The notes under the pieces: generated by a model
What the model saw: only the letters and a program-made list of their open reading frames with translations
Told to the model about the DNA's origin: nothing
Databases searched by the model: none
Translations under genes and position numbers: made by a program
DNA from: Oleiagrimonas sp963817755
Lineage (GTDB): Bacteria; Pseudomonadota; Gammaproteobacteria; Xanthomonadales; Rhodanobacteraceae
Reading direction: 5' to 3'
Length of the DNA stretch: 64,000 bases
Assembly (NCBI GenBank): GCA_963817755.1
Contig: CAWFPB010000001.1
Location: 593,871 to 657,870 of the forward strand
In this document: positions 38,512 to 46,214 of the stretch, in pieces
Layout: each line of letters opens with the position of its first letter
Numbering within the stretch: position 1 is the first letter of the stretch

Positions 38512-39687
38512 TTAACAGCGTCCGCGGATGCAGCGGCGCGCCGTATCGCGAGCCTTGAGATCGCGCGCCCTCAGCGTCGGGATATCGACCACAGATTGTG
38601 CCGGCAGTTCCTCCAGCACCTGCTCGATGACTTCGGCGATGCCCAGGAACGGCAGTGCACCTTCGAGGAAGGCGGCCACCGCGATCTCGTTGGCGGCATT
38701 CAGCAGCGTGGTCGCGTCGCCGCCCTCGTTCAGGGCCTGGAAGGCCAGCGCCAGGCAGCGGAAGGTGTCGGTGTCCGGCGGCTCGAAATCCAGACGTCCG
38801 ACCGAAGCCAGGTCCAGGGAGGGTACTCCGGCCTCGATGCGTTCGGGCCAGGCCAGCGCATGCGCCAGCGCGGTACGCATGTCGGGGTGACCCAGCTGTG
38901 CCAGCATCGAACCGTCGGCATACTCGACCAGCGAATGCACCAGGCTTTGCGCATGCACCACCACGTCGATGATGTCGGCGCCGGCACCAAACAGGTGGTG
39001 CGCCTCGATCACCTCCAGGCCCTTGTTCATGAGTGTGGCCGAGTCGACCGAGATCTTGCGGCCCATGTCCCAGTTGGGATGTGCGCAGGCTTCATCCGGA
39101 GTGATGGTGCCGAGCGTCTCCCGCGTGCGTCCGCGGAATGGACCGCCGGAGGCGGTCAGGATCAGCCGACGCACGCCGGCCCTGGCCAGCGGCGGACGCT
39201 CGCCGGGCAGACACTGGAAGATGGCGTTGTGCTCGGAATCGATCGGGATCAGTTCGCCGCCGCCCTCGCGCAGCGCCTGCATCAGCAGTTCGCCGGCCAT
39301 CACCACCGATTCCTTGTTGGCCAGCAGCAGGCGCTTGCCGGCGCGTGCCGCGGCCAGCGTGGAATCCAGGCCTGCGGCGCCGACGATGGCGGCGACCACG
39401 GTGTCGCACAGCGGATCGGCGGCGGCCTCGCTGATGGCGTCCGGACCCGAGCGCACTTCGCAGGCGACACCGGCGGCGGCCAGGCGTTCGCGCAGGTCCG
39501 GCTCCATGGCGGGATCGGCCAGGATGGCCACCTGCGGCCGAAAGCGCCGGCATAGCTCGGCCAGTCCGGCACTGTTGCGGTGGGCCGCGAGCACGCCGAC
39601 GCGAAAGCGGTCCGGGTGGCGCGCGACCACGTCCAGGGTGCTGCCTCCGATCGAGCCGGTGGCGCCGAGTACGGCCAGGGTCCTCAT
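38512..39687 (-). CDS. dxr: 1-deoxy-D-xylulose 5-phosphate reductoisomerase
   Basis: 391 residues. Second step of the MEP isoprenoid pathway, making MEP with NADPH. The Rossmann motif GATGSIG is at 8-14; LLLANKESVVMAG and IDSEHNAIFQCLPGE are active-site segments. The ATG has GGAGG eight bases upstream. It stands after cdsA here, whereas E. coli has dxr before uppS. The product feeds IspA and UppS, both in this window. Confidence 0.97.
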   Translation of the reverse strand: MRTLAVLGATGSIGGSTLDVVARHPDRFRVGVLAAHRNSAGLAELCRRFRPQVAILADPAMEPDLRERLAAAGVACEVRSGPDAISEAAADPLCDTVVAAIVGAAGLDSTLAAARAGKRLLLANKESVVMAGELLMQALREGGGELIPIDSEHNAIFQCLPGERPPLARAGVRRLILTASGGPFRGRTRETLGTITPDEACAHPNWDMGRKISVDSATLMNKGLEVIEAHHLFGAGADIIDVVVHAQSLVHSLVEYADGSMLAQLGHPDMRTALAHALAWPERIEAGVPSLDLASVGRLDFEPPDTDTFRCLALAFQALNEGGDATTLLNAANEIAVAAFLEGALPFLGIAEVIEQVLEELPAQSVVDIPTLRARDLKARDTARRCIRGRC

Positions 39688-39724
39688 CGACCGGCCTCCG
39701 GGAATGGGGAGCAGCTCGTCATCG

Positions 39725-40546
39725 TCACAGACCCAGCAGCAGCTTGGCGATGACGAAGACCGGCAGGGCGGCGAACAGGCTGTCGAGCCGGTCCAGCAGC
39801 CCGCCATGCCCCGGGAACAGCGTGCCCGAATCCTTGGTGTCGGCCTGGCGTTTCATCAGGCTCTCGATCAGGTCGCCCAGGATCGAGGCGCAGACGGTAG
39901 CCAGGCCCAGCACCAGCATCCCGGCCAGTTGGTGCGGCTGGCGCAGGCCCAGCACCCAGCCGCCCAGGGCGCAGACCACGGCGCCCAGGGCCAGTGCACC
40001 GTAGGCGCCGGCCCAGGTCTTCCCGGGGCTGATGCTCGGCGCCATCTTGCGGTGTCCGAAAAGGCGGCCAGTGAAATAGGCTCCGGTGTCGGCGGTCCAC
40101 ACGACCAGCACGGCCAGCAACACCCACCACGGACCTTCGGGTTCGCCGTGCAACCCGACCAGGGCCAGCCAGGCGGGTACGAACACCAGCAGGCCGAGCA
40201 GGAGCTTGAACAGCCGATTCTCGCTCGTAGGCGAGGCGGCAAAGCTGTGCCGGCGCAGCCACAGCAGGCTGGTGATCCACCAAAGCACGCCGACCGCGAC
40301 GCCCAGCGTCCAGGTCCAGGCGCGCTCGTGCAGCCAGCCCATCAGCGCGATCAGGACCAGCATCAGCAGCAGCCAGGCCGCGCGCGCGCCGCGCCCGCGC
40401 AGGCCGCACAGGCGCGTCCATTCCCACTGCGCAGCTAGGAAGACCACGGCCAGGATGCCGCCGAACAGCCAGGTGGGCGGCAGCAGCATCACCGCGAGGG
40501 CGACCGGGATCATCAGCAGGGCTGTCAGTAGACGCTGTACGAACAT
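39725..40546 (-). CDS. cdsA: Phosphatidate cytidylyltransferase CdsA
   Basis: 273 residues, about eight membrane helices. Makes CDP-diacylglycerol for all phospholipids. The C-terminal family signature is complete: SLMKRQADTKDSG followed by FPGHGGLLDRLDS. It lies 20 bp after uppS and 37 bp before dxr. Confidence 0.97.
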   Translation of the reverse strand: MFVQRLLTALLMIPVALAVMLLPPTWLFGGILAVVFLAAQWEWTRLCGLRGRGARAAWLLLMLVLIALMGWLHERAWTWTLGVAVGVLWWITSLLWLRRHSFAASPTSENRLFKLLLGLLVFVPAWLALVGLHGEPEGPWWVLLAVLVVWTADTGAYFTGRLFGHRKMAPSISPGKTWAGAYGALALGAVVCALGGWVLGLRQPHQLAGMLVLGLATVCASILGDLIESLMKRQADTKDSGTLFPGHGGLLDRLDSLFAALPVFVIAKLLLGL

Positions 40547-40566
40547 GCGTTGGGGAAGTCCTTGGG

Positions 40567-41313
40567 TCAGGTGGTGCCGCGCTCGCCGCGGATCTGCGCG
40601 CCCGTCCGGCCGAACCGGCGCTGGCGGCCGGCAAAGTCGTCGAGGGCGTCATCCAGGCAGGCGGCGTCCACGTCCGGCCACAGCGTATCGGTGAAGTACA
40701 GTTCCGTATAGGCCAGCTGCCACAGCAGGAAATTGCTGATGCGCCGTTCGCCACCGGTGCGGATGAACAGATCCGGCGGCGGCAGGTCGGCCAGGCATAT
40801 GCGGCTGTCGAACAGGTTCGCGTCGATCGAGGCCGGATCGAGGTCGCCGCGGACGGCGTCTTCGGCCAGCGAGCGTGCCGCACGGGCGATGTCCCAGCGG
40901 CCACCGTAGTTGACGGCGACGTTGACGATCAGCGCGGTATTGCCTTCGGTGCGGGACTGGGCTGCCTGCATGCGCTTGCGCAGCGGCGCATCGAAGCGAT
41001 CCAGGTCGCCGACGAAACGCAGTCGCACGCCATTGGCGTGCAGTTCGTCCACTTCCTTGTCCAGCGCCCGCAGGAACAGGCTCATCAGCGCCGACACCTC
41101 GTTTTCCGGGCGCTGCCAGTTCTCGCTGGAAAAGGCGAAAAGCGTCAGCACGCCGATGCCCCGGCGCAGACAGTACTCGATGGTCTGACGCACCGCCTTC
41201 TGGCCGGCGCGGTGGCCGAGCGTGCGCGGCTGGCGGCGCTGCTCCGCCCAACGGCCGTTGCCGTCCATGATGATGGCGACGTGGCGCGGCAGGCTGGGCG
41301 GGTCGGTACGCAT
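40567..41313 (-). CDS. uppS: Undecaprenyl diphosphate synthase UppS
   Basis: 248 residues (E. coli 253). Cis-prenyltransferase extending FPP to the C55 carrier for peptidoglycan and O-antigen. The catalytic aspartate lies in IIMDGNGRW (about D17); FAFSSENW and the C-terminal DLFIRTGGERRISNFLLWQ are family signatures. The ATG at 41313 is the only start giving the family N-terminus in a frame that stays open upstream. It follows frr after 32 bp. Confidence 0.97.
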   Translation of the reverse strand: MRTDPPSLPRHVAIIMDGNGRWAEQRRQPRTLGHRAGQKAVRQTIEYCLRRGIGVLTLFAFSSENWQRPENEVSALMSLFLRALDKEVDELHANGVRLRFVGDLDRFDAPLRKRMQAAQSRTEGNTALIVNVAVNYGGRWDIARAARSLAEDAVRGDLDPASIDANLFDSRICLADLPPPDLFIRTGGERRISNFLLWQLAYTELYFTDTLWPDVDAACLDDALDDFAGRQRRFGRTGAQIRGERGTT

Positions 41314-41345
41314 GGACGGGTGGGCAGGATCGCGGCGCGATGGCT

Positions 41346-41903
41346 TCAGACCGCCATCAGCTCCTCTTCCTTGGCCTGGGCCACGACGTCCACGTCCTTC
41401 ACGAATCGGTCGGTCAGCTGCTGGATTTCGTCTTCCGCACGATGCTCGTCGTCCTCGCTGATCTCCTTGGACTTGAGCAGCTCCTTGACCTGGTGCAGGG
41501 CATCGCGACGGATGTTGCGGATGGCGATCTTGGCATTCTCGCCTTCGTGGGCGACGTGCTTGGCCAGTTCCTTGCGGCGCTCCTCGGTGAGCGGCGGCAG
41601 GTTGAGGCGGATGACCATGCCCGCGGTGTTCGGGGTGATGCCGATGTCCGAGGCCAGGATGGCCTTCTCGATCGGGCCGACCATGTCCTTTTCCCACGGC
41701 GTGATGGTCAGCGAGCGCCCGTCGGTCACGGCGACGCCGGCGACCTGGGTCAGCGGCATCTCCGAGCCGTAGTAGGCCACCTTGATGCCTTCGACCAGGG
41801 CCACGCTGGCGCGGCCGGTGCGCAGGCGCTGCAACTCGTGCCTGAGTGCTTCGACGCTCTTGCCCATGCGGGTCTGGGCATCGTTCTTGATGTCGTTGAT
41901 CAT
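41346..41903 (-). CDS. frr: Ribosome recycling factor
   Basis: 185 residues, the same as E. coli. Splits the post-termination ribosome with EF-G. Recognised by LRTGRASVALVEGIKVAYYG, LTITPWEKDMV and RKELAKHVAHEGENAKIAIRNIRRDA. GGAG lies seven bases before the ATG. A candidate promoter with an extended -10 and an operator-like palindrome lies just upstream, so frr and the downstream envelope genes may start a transcript here. Confidence 0.98.
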   Translation of the reverse strand: MINDIKNDAQTRMGKSVEALRHELQRLRTGRASVALVEGIKVAYYGSEMPLTQVAGVAVTDGRSLTITPWEKDMVGPIEKAILASDIGITPNTAGMVIRLNLPPLTEERRKELAKHVAHEGENAKIAIRNIRRDALHQVKELLKSKEISEDDEHRAEDEIQQLTDRFVKDVDVVAQAKEEELMAV

Positions 41904-41916
41904 GCAGGACTCCGGA

Positions 41917-41942
41917 TGCCGGATGATCCGGCAAGTATAACA
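41917..41942 (-). promoter_or_regulatory. frr promoter with palindrome over the start site
   Basis: On the minus strand TGTTATACT (41934-41942) is an extended -10 element. Immediately after it lies the palindrome TGCCGGAT-C-ATCCGGCA (41917-41933), which covers the predicted transcription start. This looks like an operator, or a 5' hairpin in the frr mRNA. Confidence 0.45.
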
Positions 41943-41989
41943 GTGCCCCGATGCGGGGCCGTGCGTGAAATCGGCGGTCCGTTGGACCG

Positions 41990-42712
41990 TCAGGCGGCTT
42001 CGACCAGGGTGCCGACCGCTTCGCCGCGCAGGATGCGCGCCAGGTTGCCGGGCTGGGTCTGGTCGTAGATGCGCAGCGGCATGCAGTGGTCGCGGCACAG
42101 GGCGATGGCGGCGGTGTCCATGACCGCCAGCTTGCGTTCGATGACCTCGTCGTAGGTCAGGGTCTCGAAGCGCTTGGCATCGCTGTGCTTGGCCGGATCG
42201 GCGCTGTAGACGCCGTCGACCTTGGTCGCCTTCAGCAGCAGGTCGGCATTGAGCTCGATGGCGCGCAGCGCAGCGGCCGAATCGGTGGTGAAGAATGGGT
42301 TACCGGTGCCCGCCGCGAAGATGGCGATGCGCCCCTTTTCGATATGCCGCACGGCGCGGCGCAGGATGTAGTCCTCGCACACGTCGTGGATCGGAATCGC
42401 GCTCATGACCCGGGCGTACGCGCCGCGCTTCTCCAGCGCGTCCTGCATGGCCAGGGCGTTGATCACGGTAGCCAGCATGCCCATGTGGTCGCCGGTCACG
42501 CGGTCCATGCCGGCGGCCGCCAGGCCGGCGCCTCGGAAGATGTTGCCGCCGCCGATGACCAGGCCGACCTGCACGCCGGCCTTGCTGGCCTCGATGATCT
42601 CGTCGGCGAGGCGCCCGATCACCTTGGGGTCGATGCCGTAGTCTTCCTCGCCCATCAGTGCCTCGCCGGAGAGTTTGAGCAGGATGCGCTTGTACTGGAT
42701 ATTGTCCGTCAT
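41990..42712 (-). CDS. pyrH: Uridylate kinase
   Basis: 240 residues (E. coli 241). Phosphorylates UMP to UDP; allosteric hexamer of the amino-acid-kinase fold. Seen in RILLKLSGEALMGEEDYGID, GLVIGGGNIFRGAG, GTGNPFFTTDSAAALRA and the C-terminal PLRIYDQTQPGNLARIL. The ATG gives MTDNIQYKRILLKL. It lies after the tsf terminator and has its own -10 box. Confidence 0.98.
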   Translation of the reverse strand: MTDNIQYKRILLKLSGEALMGEEDYGIDPKVIGRLADEIIEASKAGVQVGLVIGGGNIFRGAGLAAAGMDRVTGDHMGMLATVINALAMQDALEKRGAYARVMSAIPIHDVCEDYILRRAVRHIEKGRIAIFAAGTGNPFFTTDSAAALRAIELNADLLLKATKVDGVYSADPAKHSDAKRFETLTYDEVIERKLAVMDTAAIALCRDHCMPLRIYDQTQPGNLARILRGEAVGTLVEAA

Positions 42713-42748
42713 CGGTGTCTCCGGGGAAGGGGCGGGCAAAACGCCGGT

Positions 42749-42754
42749 ATTGTA
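42749..42754 (-). promoter_or_regulatory. Candidate pyrH promoter (-10 TACAAT)
   Basis: On the minus strand TACAAT lies 36 bp before the pyrH ATG, in the spacer after the tsf terminator. The -35 (CGCCAC at 17 bp) is poor. Confidence 0.4.
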
Positions 42755-42809
42755 GCGGGCGCGGAGCCTTTGTGGCGCATATATGACAATGTCGGCCCGG
42801 CGGGCGGGC

Positions 42810-42840
42810 AAAAAGAAGGGCCGCGACATGCGCGGCCCTT
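42810..42840 (-). terminator. Intrinsic terminator after tsf
   Basis: On the minus strand a perfect 10-bp stem (AAGGGCCGCG with CGCGGCCCTT, loop of five) is followed by CTTTTT. It lies 25 bp after the tsf stop and separates the rpsB-tsf transcript from pyrH. Confidence 0.85.
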
Positions 42841-42864
42841 CCGGGTACGGCGACGGGAGACGGA

Positions 42865-43737
42865 TCAGGCCAGGCCGGCCTGCTTCATCACCTCGGCCGC
42901 GAAGTCGTCCTCGGCCTTCTCCACGCCCTCGCCCACGGCGAGGCGGGCGACGGCCAGGATCTCGGCGCCGTCCTTCTTCAGTACGTCACCCACGGTGCTG
43001 CCGGTATCCATCACATAGGCCTGGCCGGTCAGGGAGACCTCAGCGAAGGCCTTGCGCAGCTTGCCGCTGATCATCTTCTCGATGATTTCGGCCGGCTTGC
43101 CGCTGTCCTTGACCTGTGCCAGAGCGATCTCACGCTCCTTCTCGACGATCTCGGAAGGCACGTCGTCCGGCGTGATGTAGGTCGGGTTCATCGCCGCCAC
43201 GTGCATGGCGATGCCCTTGGCCAGGTCCTCGGAACCGCCCTTGAGCGCCACCAGCACGCCGATGCGACCGCCGTGGATGTAGCTGCCGATGACGCCGTCG
43301 GCCTTCACGCGCGCCATGCGGCGCACCTGGATGTTCTCGCCGATCTTGGCGATCAGGCCCTTGGCAGTGTCCTCGACACTGTCGCCGCCCGGATAGGTGG
43401 CCGCGCGCAGCGCCTCGACGTCGGCGGCGCCGGATTCCAGCGCAACCTTGGCGACGTTGTCGCTGAATTTCAGGAAGTTGTCGTCCTTGGCCACGAAGTC
43501 GGTTTCGCAGTTGACCTCGACCAGGACCGCGGTGTCGCCGCTCTGCGCGGTGACGATGCGGCCTTCGGCGGCCACGCGGCCGGCCTTCTTGTCGGCCTTG
43601 GCCAGGCCCTGCTTGCGCAGCCATTCCATGGCGGCGTCGATGTCACCCTCGTTGGCCACCAGGGCCTTCTTGCATTCCATCATGCCGGCGCCGGAGCGCT
43701 CGCGCAGTTCCTTGACCTGTTGTGCACTGATCTGCAT
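42865..43737 (-). CDS. tsf: Elongation factor Ts
   Basis: 290 residues (E. coli 283). Guanine nucleotide exchange factor of EF-Tu. The N-terminal UBA domain and signature MQISAQQVKELRERSGAGMM, then CKKAL and VNCETDFVAKDDNF, are clear. It follows rpsB after 58 bp in the universal rpsB-tsf pair and is closed by an intrinsic terminator. Confidence 0.98.
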   Translation of the reverse strand: MQISAQQVKELRERSGAGMMECKKALVANEGDIDAAMEWLRKQGLAKADKKAGRVAAEGRIVTAQSGDTAVLVEVNCETDFVAKDDNFLKFSDNVAKVALESGAADVEALRAATYPGGDSVEDTAKGLIAKIGENIQVRRMARVKADGVIGSYIHGGRIGVLVALKGGSEDLAKGIAMHVAAMNPTYITPDDVPSEIVEKEREIALAQVKDSGKPAEIIEKMISGKLRKAFAEVSLTGQAYVMDTGSTVGDVLKKDGAEILAVARLAVGEGVEKAEDDFAAEVMKQAGLA

Positions 43738-43795
43738 CGGATTTCCTCGATGGTATTTCGCGGGCGCGCGCCGTGCGGCGCGCGCCGTGAATGGC

Positions 43796-44713
43796 TTACT
43801 TGCTCTCTTCGGCGTCGGCTTTCTCGGCCTTTTCGGAAGACTCGGTCTTCTTCTCGGCCTTGTCTTCCGCCTTGTCCTCGGACTTTTCCTTGGAGGCGGA
43901 CTTGGTCGCCTTCTTGGCGGCGGCCTTCTTGGCCGGTGCCTTCTTCTTGCCGTCGTCGGCCTTCATGACCGGGTTGCCCTCGGCATCGAGCTCGACGAAA
44001 TCGTTGCCGTCGCCCTGGGCGGAAGCCGGTGCGGCGGACTTGCCCTCGAGCACGGCATCGGCCGCGGCGCGGGTGTACAGCTGGATGGCGCGGATGGCGT
44101 CATCGTTGCCCGGGATGGCGTAGTCGACCAGCGCCGGGTCGTAGTTGGTGTCGACCACCGCGACCACCGGGATGCCCAGCTTGCGGGCTTCCTTCACGGC
44201 GATGTCCTCGTGGCCGATGTCGATCACGAACAGCGCGTCCGGCAGACGGTTCATGTCCTTGATGCCGCCCAGCGACTTCTCCAGCTTGTCGCGCTCGCGA
44301 CGCAGGGACAGCACTTCGTGCTTGACCAGCTTCTCGAAGGTGCCGTCGGTCTCGGCCGATTCCAGTTCCTTCAGGCGGGCGACGGACTGCTTGACGGTGC
44401 GGAAGTTGGTCAGCATGCCGCCCAGCCAGCGCTGTGCGACGAAAGGCATGCTGCAGCGCTCGGCTTCACCGGCAATGGCCTCGCGGGCCGCGCGCTTGGT
44501 GCCGACGAACAGGATCGTGCCGCGCTTCTGCGCCACGCCGGAGACGAAGTTCATGGCATCGTTGAACAGCGGCAGCGTCTTCTCGAGGTTGACGATGTGG
44601 ATCTTGCCGCGCGCACCGAAGATGTACGGACCCATCTTCGGATTCCAGTAACGGGTCTGGTGACCGAAATGCACGCCAGCTTCCAGCATCTGGCGCATGG
44701 TGACTTGAGACAT
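43796..44713 (-). CDS. rpsB: 30S ribosomal protein S2 with charged C-terminal extension
   Basis: 305 residues against 241 in E. coli. The conserved S2 body runs from MSQVTMRQMLEAGVHFGHQT through IPVVAVVDTNYDP to about 245. Beyond it come about 60-75 extra residues dominated by Lys, Ala, Glu and Ser (GKKKAPAKKAAAKK, then KSEDKAEDKAEKK), first basic and then acidic. AGGAG lies seven bases before the ATG. Long S2 tails occur in some proteobacteria; the role here is unknown. A promoter about 230 bp upstream leaves a long leader. Confidence 0.97.
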   Translation of the reverse strand: MSQVTMRQMLEAGVHFGHQTRYWNPKMGPYIFGARGKIHIVNLEKTLPLFNDAMNFVSGVAQKRGTILFVGTKRAAREAIAGEAERCSMPFVAQRWLGGMLTNFRTVKQSVARLKELESAETDGTFEKLVKHEVLSLRRERDKLEKSLGGIKDMNRLPDALFVIDIGHEDIAVKEARKLGIPVVAVVDTNYDPALVDYAIPGNDDAIRAIQLYTRAAADAVLEGKSAAPASAQGDGNDFVELDAEGNPVMKADDGKKKAPAKKAAAKKATKSASKEKSEDKAEDKAEKKTESSEKAEKADAEESK

Positions 44714-44936
44714 GTTGTACTCCTGGGGTTGGACCTCCACGCATCCCCGAATTCGACCCCGGCGCTTGAAAAGCAGGCAGGGCACCCCGAAAACGGTGCC
44801 GATACGTGTGTGGCGTTGGTATTGGCCGGCGTGAACCATTTCGCGTCCGGCCCGACGAGTGTGCCGTTCAGGCGTTACAATCGTCTTTCTCACTGCGCCG
44901 CGAGGGATCGAATGGAACCTTTGGCGGCGCCTGAGC
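44714..44936 (-). promoter_or_regulatory. Long rpsB leader, possible S2 autoregulatory site
   Basis: About 220 nt of untranslated RNA lie between the predicted rpsB start site and the ATG. In gammaproteobacteria the rpsB leader (the t44-type RNA) is a structured site by which S2 represses rpsB-tsf. I did not fold this leader; the call rests on position and length. Confidence 0.35.
44876..44881 (+). promoter_or_regulatory. Possible map -10 box (TACAAT)
   Basis: TACAAT on the plus strand lies 171 bp before the map ATG and inside the rpsB leader region. No good -35 is seen at 17 bp. Confidence 0.25.
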
Positions 44937-44942
44937 CGGACA

Positions 44943-44972
44943 ATTGTAGCCGCATGCGAACCCGCTTCACAA
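44943..44972 (-). promoter_or_regulatory. Candidate sigma-70 promoter of rpsB-tsf
   Basis: On the minus strand TTGTGA (44967-44972) and TACAAT (44943-44948) are separated by 18 bp. The boxes match consensus in four and five of six bases. A small AAGCGG/CCGCTT hairpin (44971-44987) overlaps the upstream side. With map divergent from here, the region serves both operons. Confidence 0.55.
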
Positions 44973-45052
44973 GCGGCTGAACCGCTTCGAAAAGTCACGA
45001 AGCCGTCGGCTCCTGCAGGAGGCGCCGCGCGGACTGCAAACCAGGATTCCCT

Positions 45053-45817
45053 ATGCCCGTAGTAGCCAAGACCCCCGAAGAAATCGAGAAGATGCGCGTG
45101 GCCGGCCGCCTGGCCGCCGAAGTGCTGGCCGTGATCAAGGAACACGTCCAGCCGGGCGCCACCACCGAGGATCTGGACCGTATTGCCTACGAACACATCG
45201 TCAATGTGCAGAAGGCGGTGCCGGCCAATGTCGGTTACCGGGGCTTCCCGAAGACGCTGTGCACTTCGGTCAACCACGTCATCTGCCACGGCATTCCCAA
45301 TGCGGGCAAGGTGCTCAAGGACGGCGACATCGTCAATTGCGACGTCACCGTGATCAAGGACGGCTGGCACGGCGACACCAGCCGCATGTTCATTGCCGGC
45401 ACGCCCAGCGTGCGTGCGCAGCGCCTGGTCGATGTCACCTACGAGGCCATGATGAAGGGCATCGGGGCCGTGCGTCCGGGAGCCACCCTGGGCGACGTCG
45501 GCCATGCCATCCAGAAGCACGCCGAGGCGGCCGGATTCTCGGTCGTTCGCGAGTACTGCGGCCACGGCATCGGCAAGATCTACCACGATGAACCGCAGGT
45601 CCTGCACTACGGCAAGCCCGGTGCGGGCCTGAAGCTGGAAAAGGGCATGACCTTCACGGTCGAGCCCATGATCAATGCCGGCAAGGCCGCCACCCGCTCG
45701 TTGCCGGACGGCTGGACCGTGGTCACCAAGGACCACTCGCTGTCGGCGCAGTGGGAACACACCCTGGCGGTCACCGACGACGGTTTCGAGATCCTCACGC
45801 CCTGGCCGGATGCGTAG
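45053..45817 (+). CDS. map: Type I methionine aminopeptidase
   Basis: 254 residues (E. coli 264). Removes the initiator methionine. The five metal ligands are seen in order in NCDVTVIKDG (Asp), HGDTSRMF (Asp), CGHGIGKIYH (His), FTVEPM (Glu) and QWEHTL (Glu). AGGA lies about seven bases before the ATG. Head-to-head with rpsB, as in E. coli, and upstream of glnD. Confidence 0.98.
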   Translation: MPVVAKTPEEIEKMRVAGRLAAEVLAVIKEHVQPGATTEDLDRIAYEHIVNVQKAVPANVGYRGFPKTLCTSVNHVICHGIPNAGKVLKDGDIVNCDVTVIKDGWHGDTSRMFIAGTPSVRAQRLVDVTYEAMMKGIGAVRPGATLGDVGHAIQKHAEAAGFSVVREYCGHGIGKIYHDEPQVLHYGKPGAGLKLEKGMTFTVEPMINAGKAATRSLPDGWTVVTKDHSLSAQWEHTLAVTDDGFEILTPWPDA

Positions 45818-46214
45818 GCGAGAAGGGCCGGGGATGCAGGTGGGGCGACCCTGCGCCTGACCGGATGGGGTGGTGATATGCCGGCCCTGGAGACTGTCGT
45901 GGGTTGAAGCTTTCTGCATCGCCGTTCTCCCCACCCCTGCCAGTCCCGCAAGGAGGGTGTGGCGCTGGCGCACACCAAATTGCGACAGGCTGCCTACCAC
46001 CCGAGCCTCGACAGGCGCTTCTACTCTGCCGACGGCCTCCCCCTGCGCAGCAGGGGGAGGCAGGGAGGGGGTGCCGCAGGTCACCCACAAGCAAGGCGCA
46101 AACCTACGAAACGCGCGCCCTTGCCGGCAGGATGCAAGGAAGCTGCGCCGCAAGTTCCCTGCGCCACAAGGCGCTATCCTGTGAATCGCCAACCCACCAA
46201 GGCCTCCGATCCAC
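45818..46214. other. 397-bp non-coding spacer between map and glnD
   Basis: No plausible gene. It holds a perfect hairpin at 46035-46061, inside a C- and G-run-rich stretch (45940-46080) that looks like a dispersed intergenic element, and TATCCT (46175-46180), a possible -10 box 34 bp before the glnD GTG. AGGGCCGG (45824-45831) and CCGGCCCT (45881-45888) could pair just after map, but across 49 nt and without a U-run. Confidence 0.6.
46035..46061. repeat. Perfect 12-bp-stem hairpin upstream of glnD
   Basis: GCCTCCCCCTGC and GCAGGGGGAGGC are exact inverted repeats around loop GCA. The same loop closes the perfect hairpin at the end of lpxA. Likely a dispersed palindromic repeat; no U-run follows on either strand. 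Confidence 0.75.

Noticed and set aside
39703..39714. GGGAATGGGGAG between dxr and cdsA as another copy of the ATTCCCC repeat
   Set aside because: Only about one and a half units, and it overlaps the probable dxr ribosome-binding region; may be coincidence, so not listed as a repeat.
45824..45888. Long-range stem AGGGCCGG/CCGGCCCT as a map terminator
   Set aside because: The arms are 49 nt apart and no U-run follows; short GC arms like these occur by chance.
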